A stretch of DNA of 64,000 nt. Origin: Ulva prolifera (Eukaryota; Chlorophyta; Ulvophyceae; Ulvales; Ulvaceae). The DNA is taken from assembly GCA_023078555.1 (NCBI GenBank), contig CM041202.1, positions 2,290,022-2,354,021 on the forward strand, in the 5' to 3' direction. Under the pieces are notes generated by a model. That model worked only from the letters and a program-made list of their open reading frames with translations. It was not told where the DNA came from and searched no databases. Position numbers and translations under genes: made by a program. Positions 25,422-36,290 of this stretch are shown piece after piece (within the stretch, counting starts at the first letter, position 1; each line of letters starts with the position of its first letter).

Positions 25422-28400
25422 ATGCAGAAGACTGCCTTGTGGGCATTGTGTGCACTTCTGCTGCTGGTCGTGACGCAGGTGCGCTGTCAGCCCATTCACC
25501 ATTTGCTTGCCGGGCGCATGTAAATAAGCGTGAACTCACCTGAATTCACATGCGCAACCCGGATGTTGCGCAATGGAGTGTCGGACAACGTCAGTTCCAT
25601 ACTGTTGTATTTTCTTGCAGCTCCGAAACTTTCTGCAGCTGAATTCGTCTAGCAACGGCATCCGTTGCGCTGCTCTCCACGTCGGGCCTGTGTGAAGTCC
25701 GCCAATACACCAGATGAATCACGACAGGATAAATTCTTGCAACAGAGAAAATTGTATTTCGTATGCAATAGTTTTGCTTCAATTGCACAATTGCCTCGCG
25801 GAATATTCGTTGCATTAACCGGCCACGCTGGATCTGCGATGTCGGTTTCGATCAGGACAACCGCTGCGCCCAGGACCATTCACGAATATTGCACAAGTAT
25901 AGCAGAGCAAGGACGTTTCCAGATGTGCGGGCAGGCTGCCTAGGTGATCCGATGTTTCGGATTGGGGTACATGTTGCGTGCAGGCTGCCCCACTAGAGCC
26001 CCTCGGCCGCTTCAAGGTCAGCTTTCAGTCTGGCTCAGATGTATCCGGTACCACCCTCCCCAAGCTCTCACGCGAACTCCCACAGCCTCAGCTTAAGACT
26101 GTTTCAGACACTCACACAGAGGAGCATAATGACATCGTTCCTCATCTCAACTCGCTCAAGGCCGCCCTGCCTGCGCCGGACTCGAGAGTCAACGTTTCAG
26201 ATGTCTTCTGGATGACCACAGTCATGGCCGCAGCATGTGGCCTGGGAGCCATCCCGTTCTTCTTCATTGACAAGCTCTCCAAGGGCTGGGCAGCAATGGC
26301 GAATGCAGTGGCATGTGGTGTCATGATTGCTGCATCATTCGACCTTCTCCATGAGGCAGAGGGCTACGGAACTGCACCTCTCATCCTGGGCCTGGTCACT
26401 GGCTGCCTGTTCATCAAGTTCATGCAAGACTGGCTTGAGCAGTACGAGGACGTCAAGTTCCAGGACCTCCGAGGGGCAGACGCCCATAAAATTCTCCTAT
26501 TTGTGGGGATCATGGCGGCGCATGCAGTGGGTGAAGGGTCAGGAGTCGGTGCGCTGTTTGCCCGCAATGCCATAGCTTGTGAGCGTCACTGTTCGTGGCA
26601 ATTCACAGCCGTTGTTTGCATAAGCAAGTCTGAGCCAGTCCACACCTGCTCTGGCAGAGAGCAGCTCCGCAGTGCATGTCGATGAGAAATCACATTTGCA
26701 CTTCACTGGATGCATGTGACATCACGTCTCCACTTCGAGGCCACCTGGCCGAGCCCTTGCTGCTCTGCATTGCGCTGCCGTGCCGATATGGTCTCAGAGT
26801 CAATCCCTGACTTACTGAACTCAATCACGCCAGCACACACAATGCCGCACCTGGGACGCAAGCAGTGCCCCGTGCCCTCTTGTTCAGCACATGCACACAT
26901 CCTAGTCACAGCTTCCGGGCAGCATTTGGCACATCAATTTAATAGCATTCGGCATTTCAAATCGACAGTTCACGGGCGTCAAAATCCGCAGTCACGTCAG
27001 GTAGAGTTTGCAGCAGCAAGTGTGGCCTGCCCATCCCCGCGGCTGTCACCGCCGCAGCACCCCAGCGGGCACAGTATGCAAGTTTACATGCATGCACCAA
27101 AAACCCATGTGACCCCAGTTTTCCAGTGCCGGAAACATTTGGTAAGGACATGGCAAAGCACGTCGAGGCATACACAAATGTACTGTACTTCTGCAGGGGT
27201 GTCCTTCTGCGGCCGCCGTGGCTGGGCGCATGGTCTGCTCGTCACGCTCGCCATCGGCATCCACAACATCCCAGAGGGCCTCGCGGTCGCGACCGTCCTC
27301 GTCAGCCGCGGCACGACCCCCCGCAAGGCGCTCGAGTGGACGCTGCTGTGCGCGCTGCCGCAGCCGCTGTTCGCGGTGCCGAGCTACATCTTCGTTGACA
27401 GCTTCCGCGCGCTGCTGCCGGCCAGCATGGGCTTTGCGGCCGGCTGCATGCTGTGGATCGTCGTCGCGGAGCTGCTGCCGGACGCCCTCGAAGACATGCC
27501 TGCAGGTCGCGCCCCGCTGCAGGCTGCTTGTCTGGGGAGGGGGGGCGCTGGGGTGAGCGCAGAGCTGGGCGCTGCTGGTTGCTGCGGCGTTGCTTTCTGG
27601 GCCTGGCGTTTGTGATGCAGTGTAGCTGCTGGTGTGTTGAGGAGTCGCAGATGCAGGGGGGAGATTGGTAGTGTACATTTTCCTGTGGTCTGTGCATGGA
27701 TGGCTTGAGAGGGCAGATGCGTGGGTGTGTGCATGCTGAGGCTGGTGTGGAGTTGTGGCGGTGTGCAGGGAATGTGGCGTCGGCGGTGACGCTGTCCGCG
27801 ACGGTCCTCGAGGGCATGCGCTCCATGCTGTCCGCCATCGAGCAGCCAAACGGCTCCCTCTCCGCCACCCTCTCCGGTGACGTAGCGACCATCCTCCAGG
27901 CTGCTGCCGCAGCCGCGGTTGCCGCCGCCGCGGCGGCCGCGGCCGCGGCGGTGGCCGCGCCGCCTGCGGCGGCGGCGGGCACCGCCGCCGCGCAGGGCCG
28001 CGCAGCGGCCTCCGCCGGTGTGCTCGCAGCCGGCGGCGCGTGGACGCTGGTGGCGCTGCTGACGGGGCGGCAGCAGGGGGTGCTTGCGACAGTCGCTCTG
28101 GCGGGGGTCGGGGCGGCGCTCGTCGGCGGGATGTTCCAGCAGCAGGCGCAGATGCTGCGCGAGAGCATGCGGCCGGACCACAACGGAGGTGACCTCGAGG
28201 CAGGCGGCGGTGAGGGGGCACCAGTGCGCCCTCGCACCACCTCTCTGTTTGCCTCAGTGGGGTGCTCTCTCACAGACTTGCAGACTTGTTTCCGCTTCTG
28301 ACGTAGCAATGCATCCATGGTATGGCATACATCGAATCTCTCATCCTGCATGCCAATTTTTTGCAACACGCGCACCCAAGGCAAGGTGACCCGGTATACT

Positions 28401-30338
28401 GAAGATTGGCTCTTCTCTTGTCTCCACGTTGATGTCCGCATGCTTTTGAGTGTACTGCCGTGTCCATGTAGACCTTGGCACGCGTGTTTGACCACACGCC
28501 CGCCGAGACACCTGTGGCCACGTGCGTCGAAGTTCCCCCCACTGCCAGCAGACGGCAGAGGCCGCATGTGCAGAGCGAGGCGAGCTGGGACGTGCTCTCA
28601 ACGGCAACCGGCTCTCCCAGCAGCCTCCTGCCGACCTCCACCGGCGCTCCCGCATCGCACACGTGGGCCCCGCCCTCCCACGCCTACCTCAAGGACAAGC
28701 CCGTGCGGGGCCTCGGCGGCCTTGCGGGGGGCCCACAGTTCACGCTCTCACCCGTGGCGGCGCTCATGTGCCTCCTTGCGCTCCTAGGTGCGCCTGTAGC
28801 CACACCCCACCGGAGATCTCCTTTTCCTGTGGACCCCTCTGGGATCGATGGCCGCTCGGGTCTTGCTTGGTCGTTGATGGAAGGCCGGTCTTTCAGTTTG
28901 TTTGAGGGCAACTTTGCGAATGACTTTGTGCTGGGCGGGGGAGCTGATGAACAGGGTGTTTGCATGCGTTCCGCGGTGTCCGCGTTGTTGGGAGCATGAG
29001 GCGCGTGGGTTGCCATGCATATCCCGCCTGCGGCATTGCAGCCTGCTGCAGCGTAGCATATGCCATCCTGGTGTACAGGAATTGGCAATGCCCCGTACTG
29101 TACCAAGCGATGCATCTACGGTGACATTTCAAAGTTTTCATTGAGTAGCAACCCCCTCCTTGCATCACGGTCCGTCGACTACGTATGCGCTGTGGACGCT
29201 TGCTGTGTAGACTAGCTGCAGCCGGTGGAGCTCGCGCACCGCTGCCACGAGTTTCTGATCGACGACCCTTCAGCACCGCCGTCTCATGGTGCTGGAGCGT
29301 GTGCAGGGCTGGCGGTATGTCAAGGCTGGAGGTTTGCGTACATGGCCGCTGCTCACCCCGCCGCCGGGTTCGCCGCCCGCCTGCTGCTGACCCTGCTCTG
29401 GGCGCTGCCCATCAGCCTCGCGGCTTCAGGTGCCTATCCTCCCCTCTCCTACCACTGTGCAAAGCGTTCACTCAGGGTTCACTTAGTGCCGGCTGCCAGT
29501 GGCAATGCGCATGCATCAGTACTTGCCTAGCTGCGGATACCGGTTGCCCCATGCGGCACAAGTGGCTGACAGCCGCGTCGGTGGTGCTGTGCAGGACTCG
29601 CGCCGCAGCTCGCGGTGGTGGGCGTGTGGCGCACTGTGAGCTTCTCGTCCATCCCGGGCGTCACGATGGTCGTGACCGCGATCTTTTCCATGCTGTGCTA
29701 CCCCGTCGGGGTCAGCACGCCACTGGAGGTGCGCTTTCACCCGCCTTCCAGCTCGCCGTCCGGCTGGCTGCCCCTCGGCGCTGCTGCATTGTGTGGGCAG
29801 TGTTGGGCCTCATGGGGACGCTGTGAGCGTCCTGCTCCGCTTCAACACACTCGTTTGCTGTGCCACATTTGCATGCACCCAGAATCCCGCTGCAATGCGG
29901 CTGTGGACGGTGCTTCGTTGCGCCATGACTCTCGGACAGCCACAGGCTTGCTGTTCCACACGCTGCCGCGCCCTGCAGCCTGGCAAGGGGTCACGGTGAC
30001 TGATAGCGTGACGGGCGGTGTTGCAGCAGGTGTTGTCGCACAATCCAAAGCACTTGTGAAAACAGCATCGTGGATCAATCACGCCGCAACGATTCACGGT
30101 AGGGTGGGGGGTGCAGGTGCCGTTCGACCCCAATGCATGGATGCCGAAGGCATCAGCGGTCGTGGCCGGAGGCGCGCTCACGGCGGCGCTGTGGGCGATG
30201 CTGCCGCAGGCGCGCCGCGCGCACGAGCGGGCCGCCGTCAACGGCGCCGCCTTTGGTGCCGCCGCCGCCGTCGCCGCGCTCGTGCTGGCGCGCTTCGCCT
30301 GCACAACCACCAGCCTCTGCACCGTGCCATTCCTGTAG
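25422..30338 (+). CDS. ZIP-family metal (zinc/iron) transporter, plant At3g08650 type
   Basis: Moves divalent metal across a membrane into the cytosol. Eight exons fit exactly in phase and give 726 residues: 25422-25478, 25984-26548, 27197-27505, 27769-28223, 28472-28787, 29307-29429, 29595-29728 and 30117-30338. Exon 1 is a signal peptide (MQKTALWALCALLLLVVTQ). Metal-binding helices carry HAVGEGSGVG (199-208) and HNIPEGLAV (230-238). LPQPLFAVP and GFAAGCMLWIVVAELLPDA follow as in plant members. Residues about 355-400 are Ala-rich. The C-terminal exons encode several more membrane segments (ALPISLAASGLAPQL, and a last helix ending LARFACTTTSLC) that match the order in the plant protein, so they belong to this gene. 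A second His-containing ZIP motif I expected in the C-terminal half was not found; it may be lost or sit in a missed exon. TGTAA at 30559-30563 may be the poly(A) signal. Confidence 0.9.
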
Positions 30339-30558
30339 CCACAGCACGCGACCCGCAGCAGCCCGCCGCAGGGGCACCTCCTCATCCTGCAGCGTCTTCC
30401 CGTGCTTCTCTGCACGCCCTCCACAATCCATTGTGAAAGGATAGATCCAGATCGGTGTAGCCGGCAAGACACCCTGCGTGCTGTGCCGATTGTTGCTGTG
30501 CTGTGCCATGGGCTGCGAGAGTGCGACGCGCGTGCAAGCAGTGCTGGTGCTCTGTGCG

Positions 30559-30563
30559 TGTAA
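30559..30563 (+). terminator. Candidate TGTAA polyadenylation signal for ZIP
   Basis: TGTAA lies about 220 bp after the ZIP stop, a usual distance for chlorophyte 3' UTRs. It is a single short motif, so this is an inference only. Confidence 0.3.
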
Positions 30564-30859
30564 TGTCACCGCGGTGGTGTTGAGCCGGTATCCTGCACTA
30601 CCAATTCGCAGCAGTAGCGGTCCGCCCGGCTCAGGTCCACGCTCACGGCGTACGGTGAGTGTGTCACGTGCGTGTGGCCGCTGCGAACGCGGTGCTGTCG
30701 CTTGTGCCCGCCTGGCGCAAGCCTACAGGCAGGGGGACTGGCTCATGCAGCTGCTGGCCTGAGCTGGGCTGCGCCATGCTGTGTCATTTGCGGTGCTTTC
30801 GCATGAGGCACGGCTAGTGTGAAGCATGACTAGCTTGAAGACAAGGATACAACGGCGCA

Positions 30860-30893
<34 letters not shown>
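30860..30893. repeat. 34-base poly-G tract
   Basis: Longest homopolymer in the window, about 520 bp 3' of the ZIP stop. Able to form G-quadruplexes and prone to length errors in sequencing. Confidence 0.95.
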
Positions 30894-30894
<1 letters not shown>

Positions 30895-32969
30895 AGCGGC
30901 TGCGACATCAGCTCACGTACAGCGTGCCGCAGACCCTGCGCCATGCAGCCGGGTGCAGACCCTGTTCCAAGCAGCATCGAAGAGCCACAGCTGCCCACTT
31001 CCTCACACCGAACACCGCTTTTGTTGCAATAGCGCTTGCAGTCAGCACTGGCTGGAGTGCTGGCCTCTGGACACAGTCGCACCGCGTCGCTGGCGTGTCG
31101 ATGTGCTGCGTGCCGTGCTGTGTGCTGTGAAGAGCCTCCCACATTCTACAGCACCGCAGATCAGCCTCGGGTCTCCTGTGGCTGCGCTAGGGAGGAGGCT
31201 GTGCAGACGGCAGGCAGCTGCAGAGGGGGGCGCAGATGGGTGGATGTTGCTGCAGCAGATACTGGGCGCGGCATGCATCGATGTAGCCGTGCCGTGTGGC
31301 TGTGTGTGTGTGGTAGGGGTGATGCGGCGAGCTGCAAGGCTCGCGCATGGCCTGGTCGCTGAGGGCTGTGCGCCCTGTGCATGGCGGTGGGTGTGTGATG
31401 CCTCCTGGTATCAGGCGGCTGCCGAGGTGACACCTGCCACCTATCCGAGGGCCTCCAGCTGTTCATAGTGCGTGCGTGTTAGGTAGCCCTGTGTGGTAGC
31501 TGCGTGTTGTGGCTGTGTGTGGTGGCCATTTGTATCTCCGGCTGGGGATACCGGCTGTTTGTGGTGGCTTTGCGAGCGAATTGAGCAGCAGATAACCGGT
31601 GGCTCAAGGAAACAGGCACATGGGGTGTGAGCGCTGGGGAATTGGTCACACGGGAGCTGGGCACCAAGCCGGGGCCCACAGCTCCCAAGGCAGCCGGGTG
31701 GGCTGAGGGGTGGTGCATTATGCAGACAGCAGGCGGACAGTGGGGCTCAGAGCGGAGATGTAACATTCTTTTTTCTACACGGCCTGATTTACAGAGGCAG
31801 TGGCAACAACGTGCGCTGAGTCACCGCCGTCACCGGGCTGTAACATGGTCAGTAGTGGCCCTGGATGGAGCCAGTTCATGGTTCGGTGGCATGCCTTTCC
31901 CTTTGTGGAGATGCCAGAGCTATGTCGCTCTGCGAGGCTCGCCATGTGAGCCTGCTGCACCTGGGAGATGCAGGGAACAACTACCGTGTCGATGTGCAGT
32001 GGCCTCCAGAGCTATCTCGCAGCCTCCCAACGATCATATTGCCGTGTCTGCCTCGGAATAACATGATGTTATCAACGTCATCAACAGGTTTTGTACTGCT
32101 TTCTTCAGCTACTGCCATGGCCTGGATGCGCAAGGCCGCCACGTGATATGTGCTCGATCAAGTCATTCACGACTGTGAGCAATGACGATTGCAGAGGTGT
32201 CGAGATCTGTGCCAGGGATGTGGTGCACGTCCTTTCGGTCCACTTAATCGTGCTCTGCTCAGTGTCACCTCAGTGCCATGGTAGGTTTGGGCACATGCGG
32301 GTGACTGCCAAGACCGAGGCATCTGCACTAGGTTCGTTACCAGATCTCTACAGTTAAAACAAAATTCGGTCAGGAGAGGACGAGGCCTAGGTGAACCTGA
32401 ACTAGTATCACATTGATGACGAAATAGCTAAGGCACTACCACAATGGCAAGAATCACACTTTTTTCAGGCAAGGCTGGTGCAACCTCGCTGACTCAGACA
32501 ATTCTGAGGTCAGCACGTGCCACAGCATTGGTCCACAAACGTGTGCATCTGGTGGCCATCCTTGGCGCAGAGCTGTCAGCCATCGCATGGTTACACTACC
32601 TTGAGACCAGCAGCAGGAGGCTGTCACAGCCAATGCAATGCACCACACACCAACATATGTCGCAAGGTCACTTCAACGCGCCGTGACAAAAGCACAGTCC
32701 CAGCGACGCAGTTCCACGAGGCAACGAATCCTGCCTTGCTGATGCAGTCGTGATCATTCATAGATACGAGTGTACTGAAAAATGCAACAAAGTTTCAGGG
32801 ATGAGGGGCATAACTAGCAAGCAGGCTTCGAAACCTGAATGGTGTATGCCAGAAACTGTTCATTGGGGGCTCACGCCCGCAGGACATGTGAAGTGCGGTA
32901 GTTGGCTATTGGCTACTTGCATCTGTTACTCGCCAGCGGCCTTCGGCAGCTGTTCGACTCTACGCAATT

Positions 32970-33932
32970 CTACGCCTTTGCAACATGGCACATCCTCAAC
33001 GACACAAACGTCACAAAGCAGACGGTCAAAGAGATCATGACAGTCTTCGACGAAAGAAGAGCTAAATACATTGTAGCAAAGCCGACCCCCAGAAACGCTA
33101 GAGCCCCTACTGTGCACACCACTCGTTGCAGCAGTGTCTCCTGAGCGGTGTAAGCCAGCTTGCAGTCGTGACCCTGTCCCGGCTGGTAGTGTGGCAGGCC
33201 CTTGGCGTCTGCTGTGTGCACAGTCTCCCACATCTGTCCCCACAATGTCTCAAACTTTTCCCAAAAGGCATCAAAGGACTCAAACTCATTCGAGTCCAGC
33301 ACCTCTGAGAACCCGCACACCAGAGGTACCCCGAAGCCCACTCTGAGCTCCTTCTCTGACAGCAACCGCTCTTTGCCTCTGGTTATCACGATTTGTAGCT
33401 GCATTTTCCGGGAGTGGCAGTACTTGAGCATGCCTCTCTTCAGGGGCAACGCCTCGGGCAACAGATTTCTATGGCCCTCTGGATATACATTCAGGCCTTT
33501 CTGTGCCGAAGCGGCGATGGCTCGATCAAGCCATTTGTTGAAGGCATCCTTGTCTTTCACTTGATTCCTGTTGAAGAACTTGATGGACTTCAGAACATAT
33601 GCAGATGAAAGGAACACTGGGAAGGCAGCAAAGACAGCCCATCTGGACAGGGTCGCCGCTCGGCCTTCAGTAATGTAGATGTCGAAGAAGAAGTCTGTCC
33701 AGGACCGGTGGTTGTGTATGAACATGATCGGTGCTTCTGTGCGGTGTAGCTCTTTGTCGCCTACCTTCTGCAGGGAGGGCTGGAACCACATGACCACAAA
33801 CTGAGACCATCTGAAAATATCTTCTCTAGTCTTGCTGGGTGACAGGAACTTGACGTAGTACACGAGACATGCAATGGCAAGCGACCAGTACATGAAGCAG
33901 TAGGTAGCAAAAAACGCTGGTAGGAGAATCAT
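32970..33932 (-). CDS. PlsC-type acyltransferase (probable 1-acylglycerol-3-phosphate acyltransferase)
   Basis: Membrane enzyme likely to acylate lysophosphatidic acid or a related lysolipid. The first ATG in the frame is at 33932 (MILLPAFFATYCF), giving 320 residues; the frame itself opens ten codons earlier at a TTG, so an upstream exon is possible. N-terminal residues 1-30 form a membrane helix. NHRSWTD holds the catalytic His75 and Asp80 (H-x4-D), and YPEGHRN (about 150-156) is the EGxR acyl-acceptor motif. A second hydrophobic region ends the protein (about 275-315). Unlike the other genes here it has no intron and is only about half GC, with few of the GC-ending codons its neighbours use. 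Exact substrate cannot be read from sequence. Confidence 0.85.
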   Translation of the reverse strand: MILLPAFFATYCFMYWSLAIACLVYYVKFLSPSKTREDIFRWSQFVVMWFQPSLQKVGDKELHRTEAPIMFIHNHRSWTDFFFDIYITEGRAATLSRWAVFAAFPVFLSSAYVLKSIKFFNRNQVKDKDAFNKWLDRAIAASAQKGLNVYPEGHRNLLPEALPLKRGMLKYCHSRKMQLQIVITRGKERLLSEKELRVGFGVPLVCGFSEVLDSNEFESFDAFWEKFETLWGQMWETVHTADAKGLPHYQPGQGHDCKLAYTAQETLLQRVVCTVGALAFLGVGFATMYLALLSSKTVMISLTVCFVTFVSLRMCHVAKA

Positions 33933-35468
33933 CTCTACGGTGGAGCAACTGTACGAAGCCAAAGAATATACGATGTAACTGAGTGTTGGCTGTGCAAACT
34001 TCGCTGATCAGATGAGCGAACACATGTCAGACCAGACTTTGGCGCGAGCGTCGAAGCGATGTCTCGCCATTGCTCTGTAGAGCATGCCAAGTCGCCTACC
34101 CCAAAACGAATTCCAACAGGAAGGTTTGTAATGCTAACACACAAATGGCAAATACCATTTTTGATGAGTTTTGTGGAGGTCACGATCGGTGTCGCAGAGG
34201 GGTGTGCACCGGCCATTCGATCATGGCATGAGCACTGGGCGGCGCGGGGCGGCGACAAGCATGAGGTTGCCAGTGGCTGACATTTGTTCAGGACATGCAA
34301 CAGGAGCTTTGCACCGACAAGCTGAGCAACACCCCATGCTGGATCTCCTAGCCATCTTTGCCTGGGTGCTGGGGCGGTTTTTAAGGTCGCTTAGCCCTAC
34401 ACTCCATCTGCAAAGCAGTGCTCAGCCTTGTGCTCCGCAAGAGGTGTAACTCGTCTCCCTAGGCAGACCGGAATTGCACTGAATTTGGGTCATTATATCA
34501 GGTTTTGGGGCATCAATGCTGTCTGCTGGCTTGTTTAGTGGGTGCAGGGCCGTGTCCAGGCCAACCGCTGTCTCAGCATGCCTCACCCCATCATTCTCAG
34601 GCAGCCATGCATCGGCACACGTGAACGGATTTGCGAGTAGATGTCAACTAACACGGCTAACCTGTGGCGGTAGGCGCCGCACCTGCGCCTCATCAGCTGC
34701 GTCAGAGGCCGCTGAATCTGACACCAGCACCGAGGAAGGTGCGCTCCACCAGCGCCGATAACCTGCAAGTAAGACCAATGCCACTGAAGTGGATGTCTGC
34801 ACCAGCTGACTTGGTTGCTGTACACGTATACGAGCGGGAGGCCTCGATGTATAGCAGCTCCACGCCTTCAGCGCCTGCCAACGCACATCACAAGCGCATG
34901 CGCTTTAGCAGCTTACCACCGTAAAGATCACTGAACGGTCGCTTTCCTGCTGAAAAGTCGCAGTGAGCGTGAGCGTATCTCAAGTCAGGTACACATTGCG
35001 TACGCTGGCCAATAGTGTATCAACGCCCACTGCCTAGTCTGCCTCACGTACGGCAAAGCATGACTGCTTGTGTGCCTTCTCAGTCTTGTTTCAGTCACCT
35101 GCAGATTTGTATGATATCGGCAGCTGCTGCACCAGATAGGCAGCCCCTCGGGGACTGCACAAGCATGACCACTGTGGACACCCTCGTGGCCCGGAGGACC
35201 TGTTCGACTGAATCCCGCAGCCTATGAGCGGTAGTTACATAGCCAATCATCAATGATGTCCTGCCAGCAGATAGGACTTTCCATGATGATCCTGTTCGAC
35301 TGAGGCACAAACAGCATGTAGCTTGCGTGTCGCAATCATTGACACCTCTCGTGGGCCCTCACCGCTCACACATAGTATGGCAGCTAATCACGACTAGCTC
35401 CACCACAGGCGCAATATCCCAGTGCGTCCCATCAGCCGCCGCCTCGCCGTCGTCACATCGCTTCACCC

Positions 35469-35499
<31 letters not shown>

Positions 35500-35566
35500 T
35501 CCTCCCTTCCTGCCATCATCTGGTTCCGGTGGGTCTGGGTCGCGCATTCTCCGCTGCTTCTCGGAC
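33933..35566. other. Gap between the acyltransferase and TyrRS genes
   Basis: Both genes point away from this stretch, so it should hold both promoters. No supportable coding frame. Ends near a 29-base poly-C tract. Confidence 0.4.
35470..35498. repeat. 29-base poly-C tract
   Basis: Uninterrupted C run upstream of the TyrRS gene, on the strand opposite to the poly-G tracts at 17229 and 30860. Confidence 0.95.
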
Positions 35567-36290
35567 ATGTCGGATCCATACTACAACCACATGCACAAAA
35601 GCAAAACCCTTTGGGCACGGGTTCATGCTAGGCGGTGTGGCTGTCGCGGGCGGCGGCCCTTGGGGCCTCTCCGCAGCTGTGCCTGCGGAGCCTTGCCTGG
35701 ACAGCCGCGCCCATGCGCTAGCCGCATGCCCAGCAGTGCTCCTGGCCACTCACTCACCACACCCACACGCACCAGCACACACCACCTTCCCCCGGGCTGC
35801 AGCCTTCCGGCGGTGGCCCTGGTTCTATCCGCCTGACGCCATATTCGCGTGTACATCGAGGCCAACACAGACACGCCCCTCCCGGCGGCGCCCGGGCAGT
35901 ATCGTGTTCGGCAGCACCAGCTGCGCATGCATCCGGCGTTTCTGAGTGTGGGACGGTGTGGGTTGGAGACATTCGCGCTGGCCGGGTGTGCGTGTGTGGG
36001 GATGGGTGTGGGACTTCGAAGTGATGGTGTGCATGGTTTGTGCCGGCCGGCTGCAGTGTTGTGCTGCTGTTCTGTGCGGACCGGCGGCGGTGGCGTGCGT
36101 GTGCCATCTTCCGATTCTTGTGGTGTGTGTGCGTCCCCTGCGATGCTTTGTACAAGTCGGAGCATTGTATTGTACACCACCCCGACGGTGTGGCTCGGTT
36201 GTGCCTGTGTTTGTGGTGCACGATACTCCTGCCGGTCTCCACGCCGATCCAGCATCGCGGTGTACCATCCCCAGCTCCCGCGTGCTGCAG

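Larger units (their letters stand above)
30339..32969. other. 2.6 kb gap after ZIP
   Basis: No conserved coding segment. Contains a 34-base poly-G tract and a CA/CACA-rich stretch near 31300. The two flanking genes converge, so only 3' regions are expected. Confidence 0.45.

Noticed and set aside
27302-28567. 421-codon open frame on the minus strand
   Set aside because: It is the shadow of the GC-rich ZIP exons on the plus strand, runs through their introns, and encodes only Ala/Arg/Pro-rich sequence without motifs.
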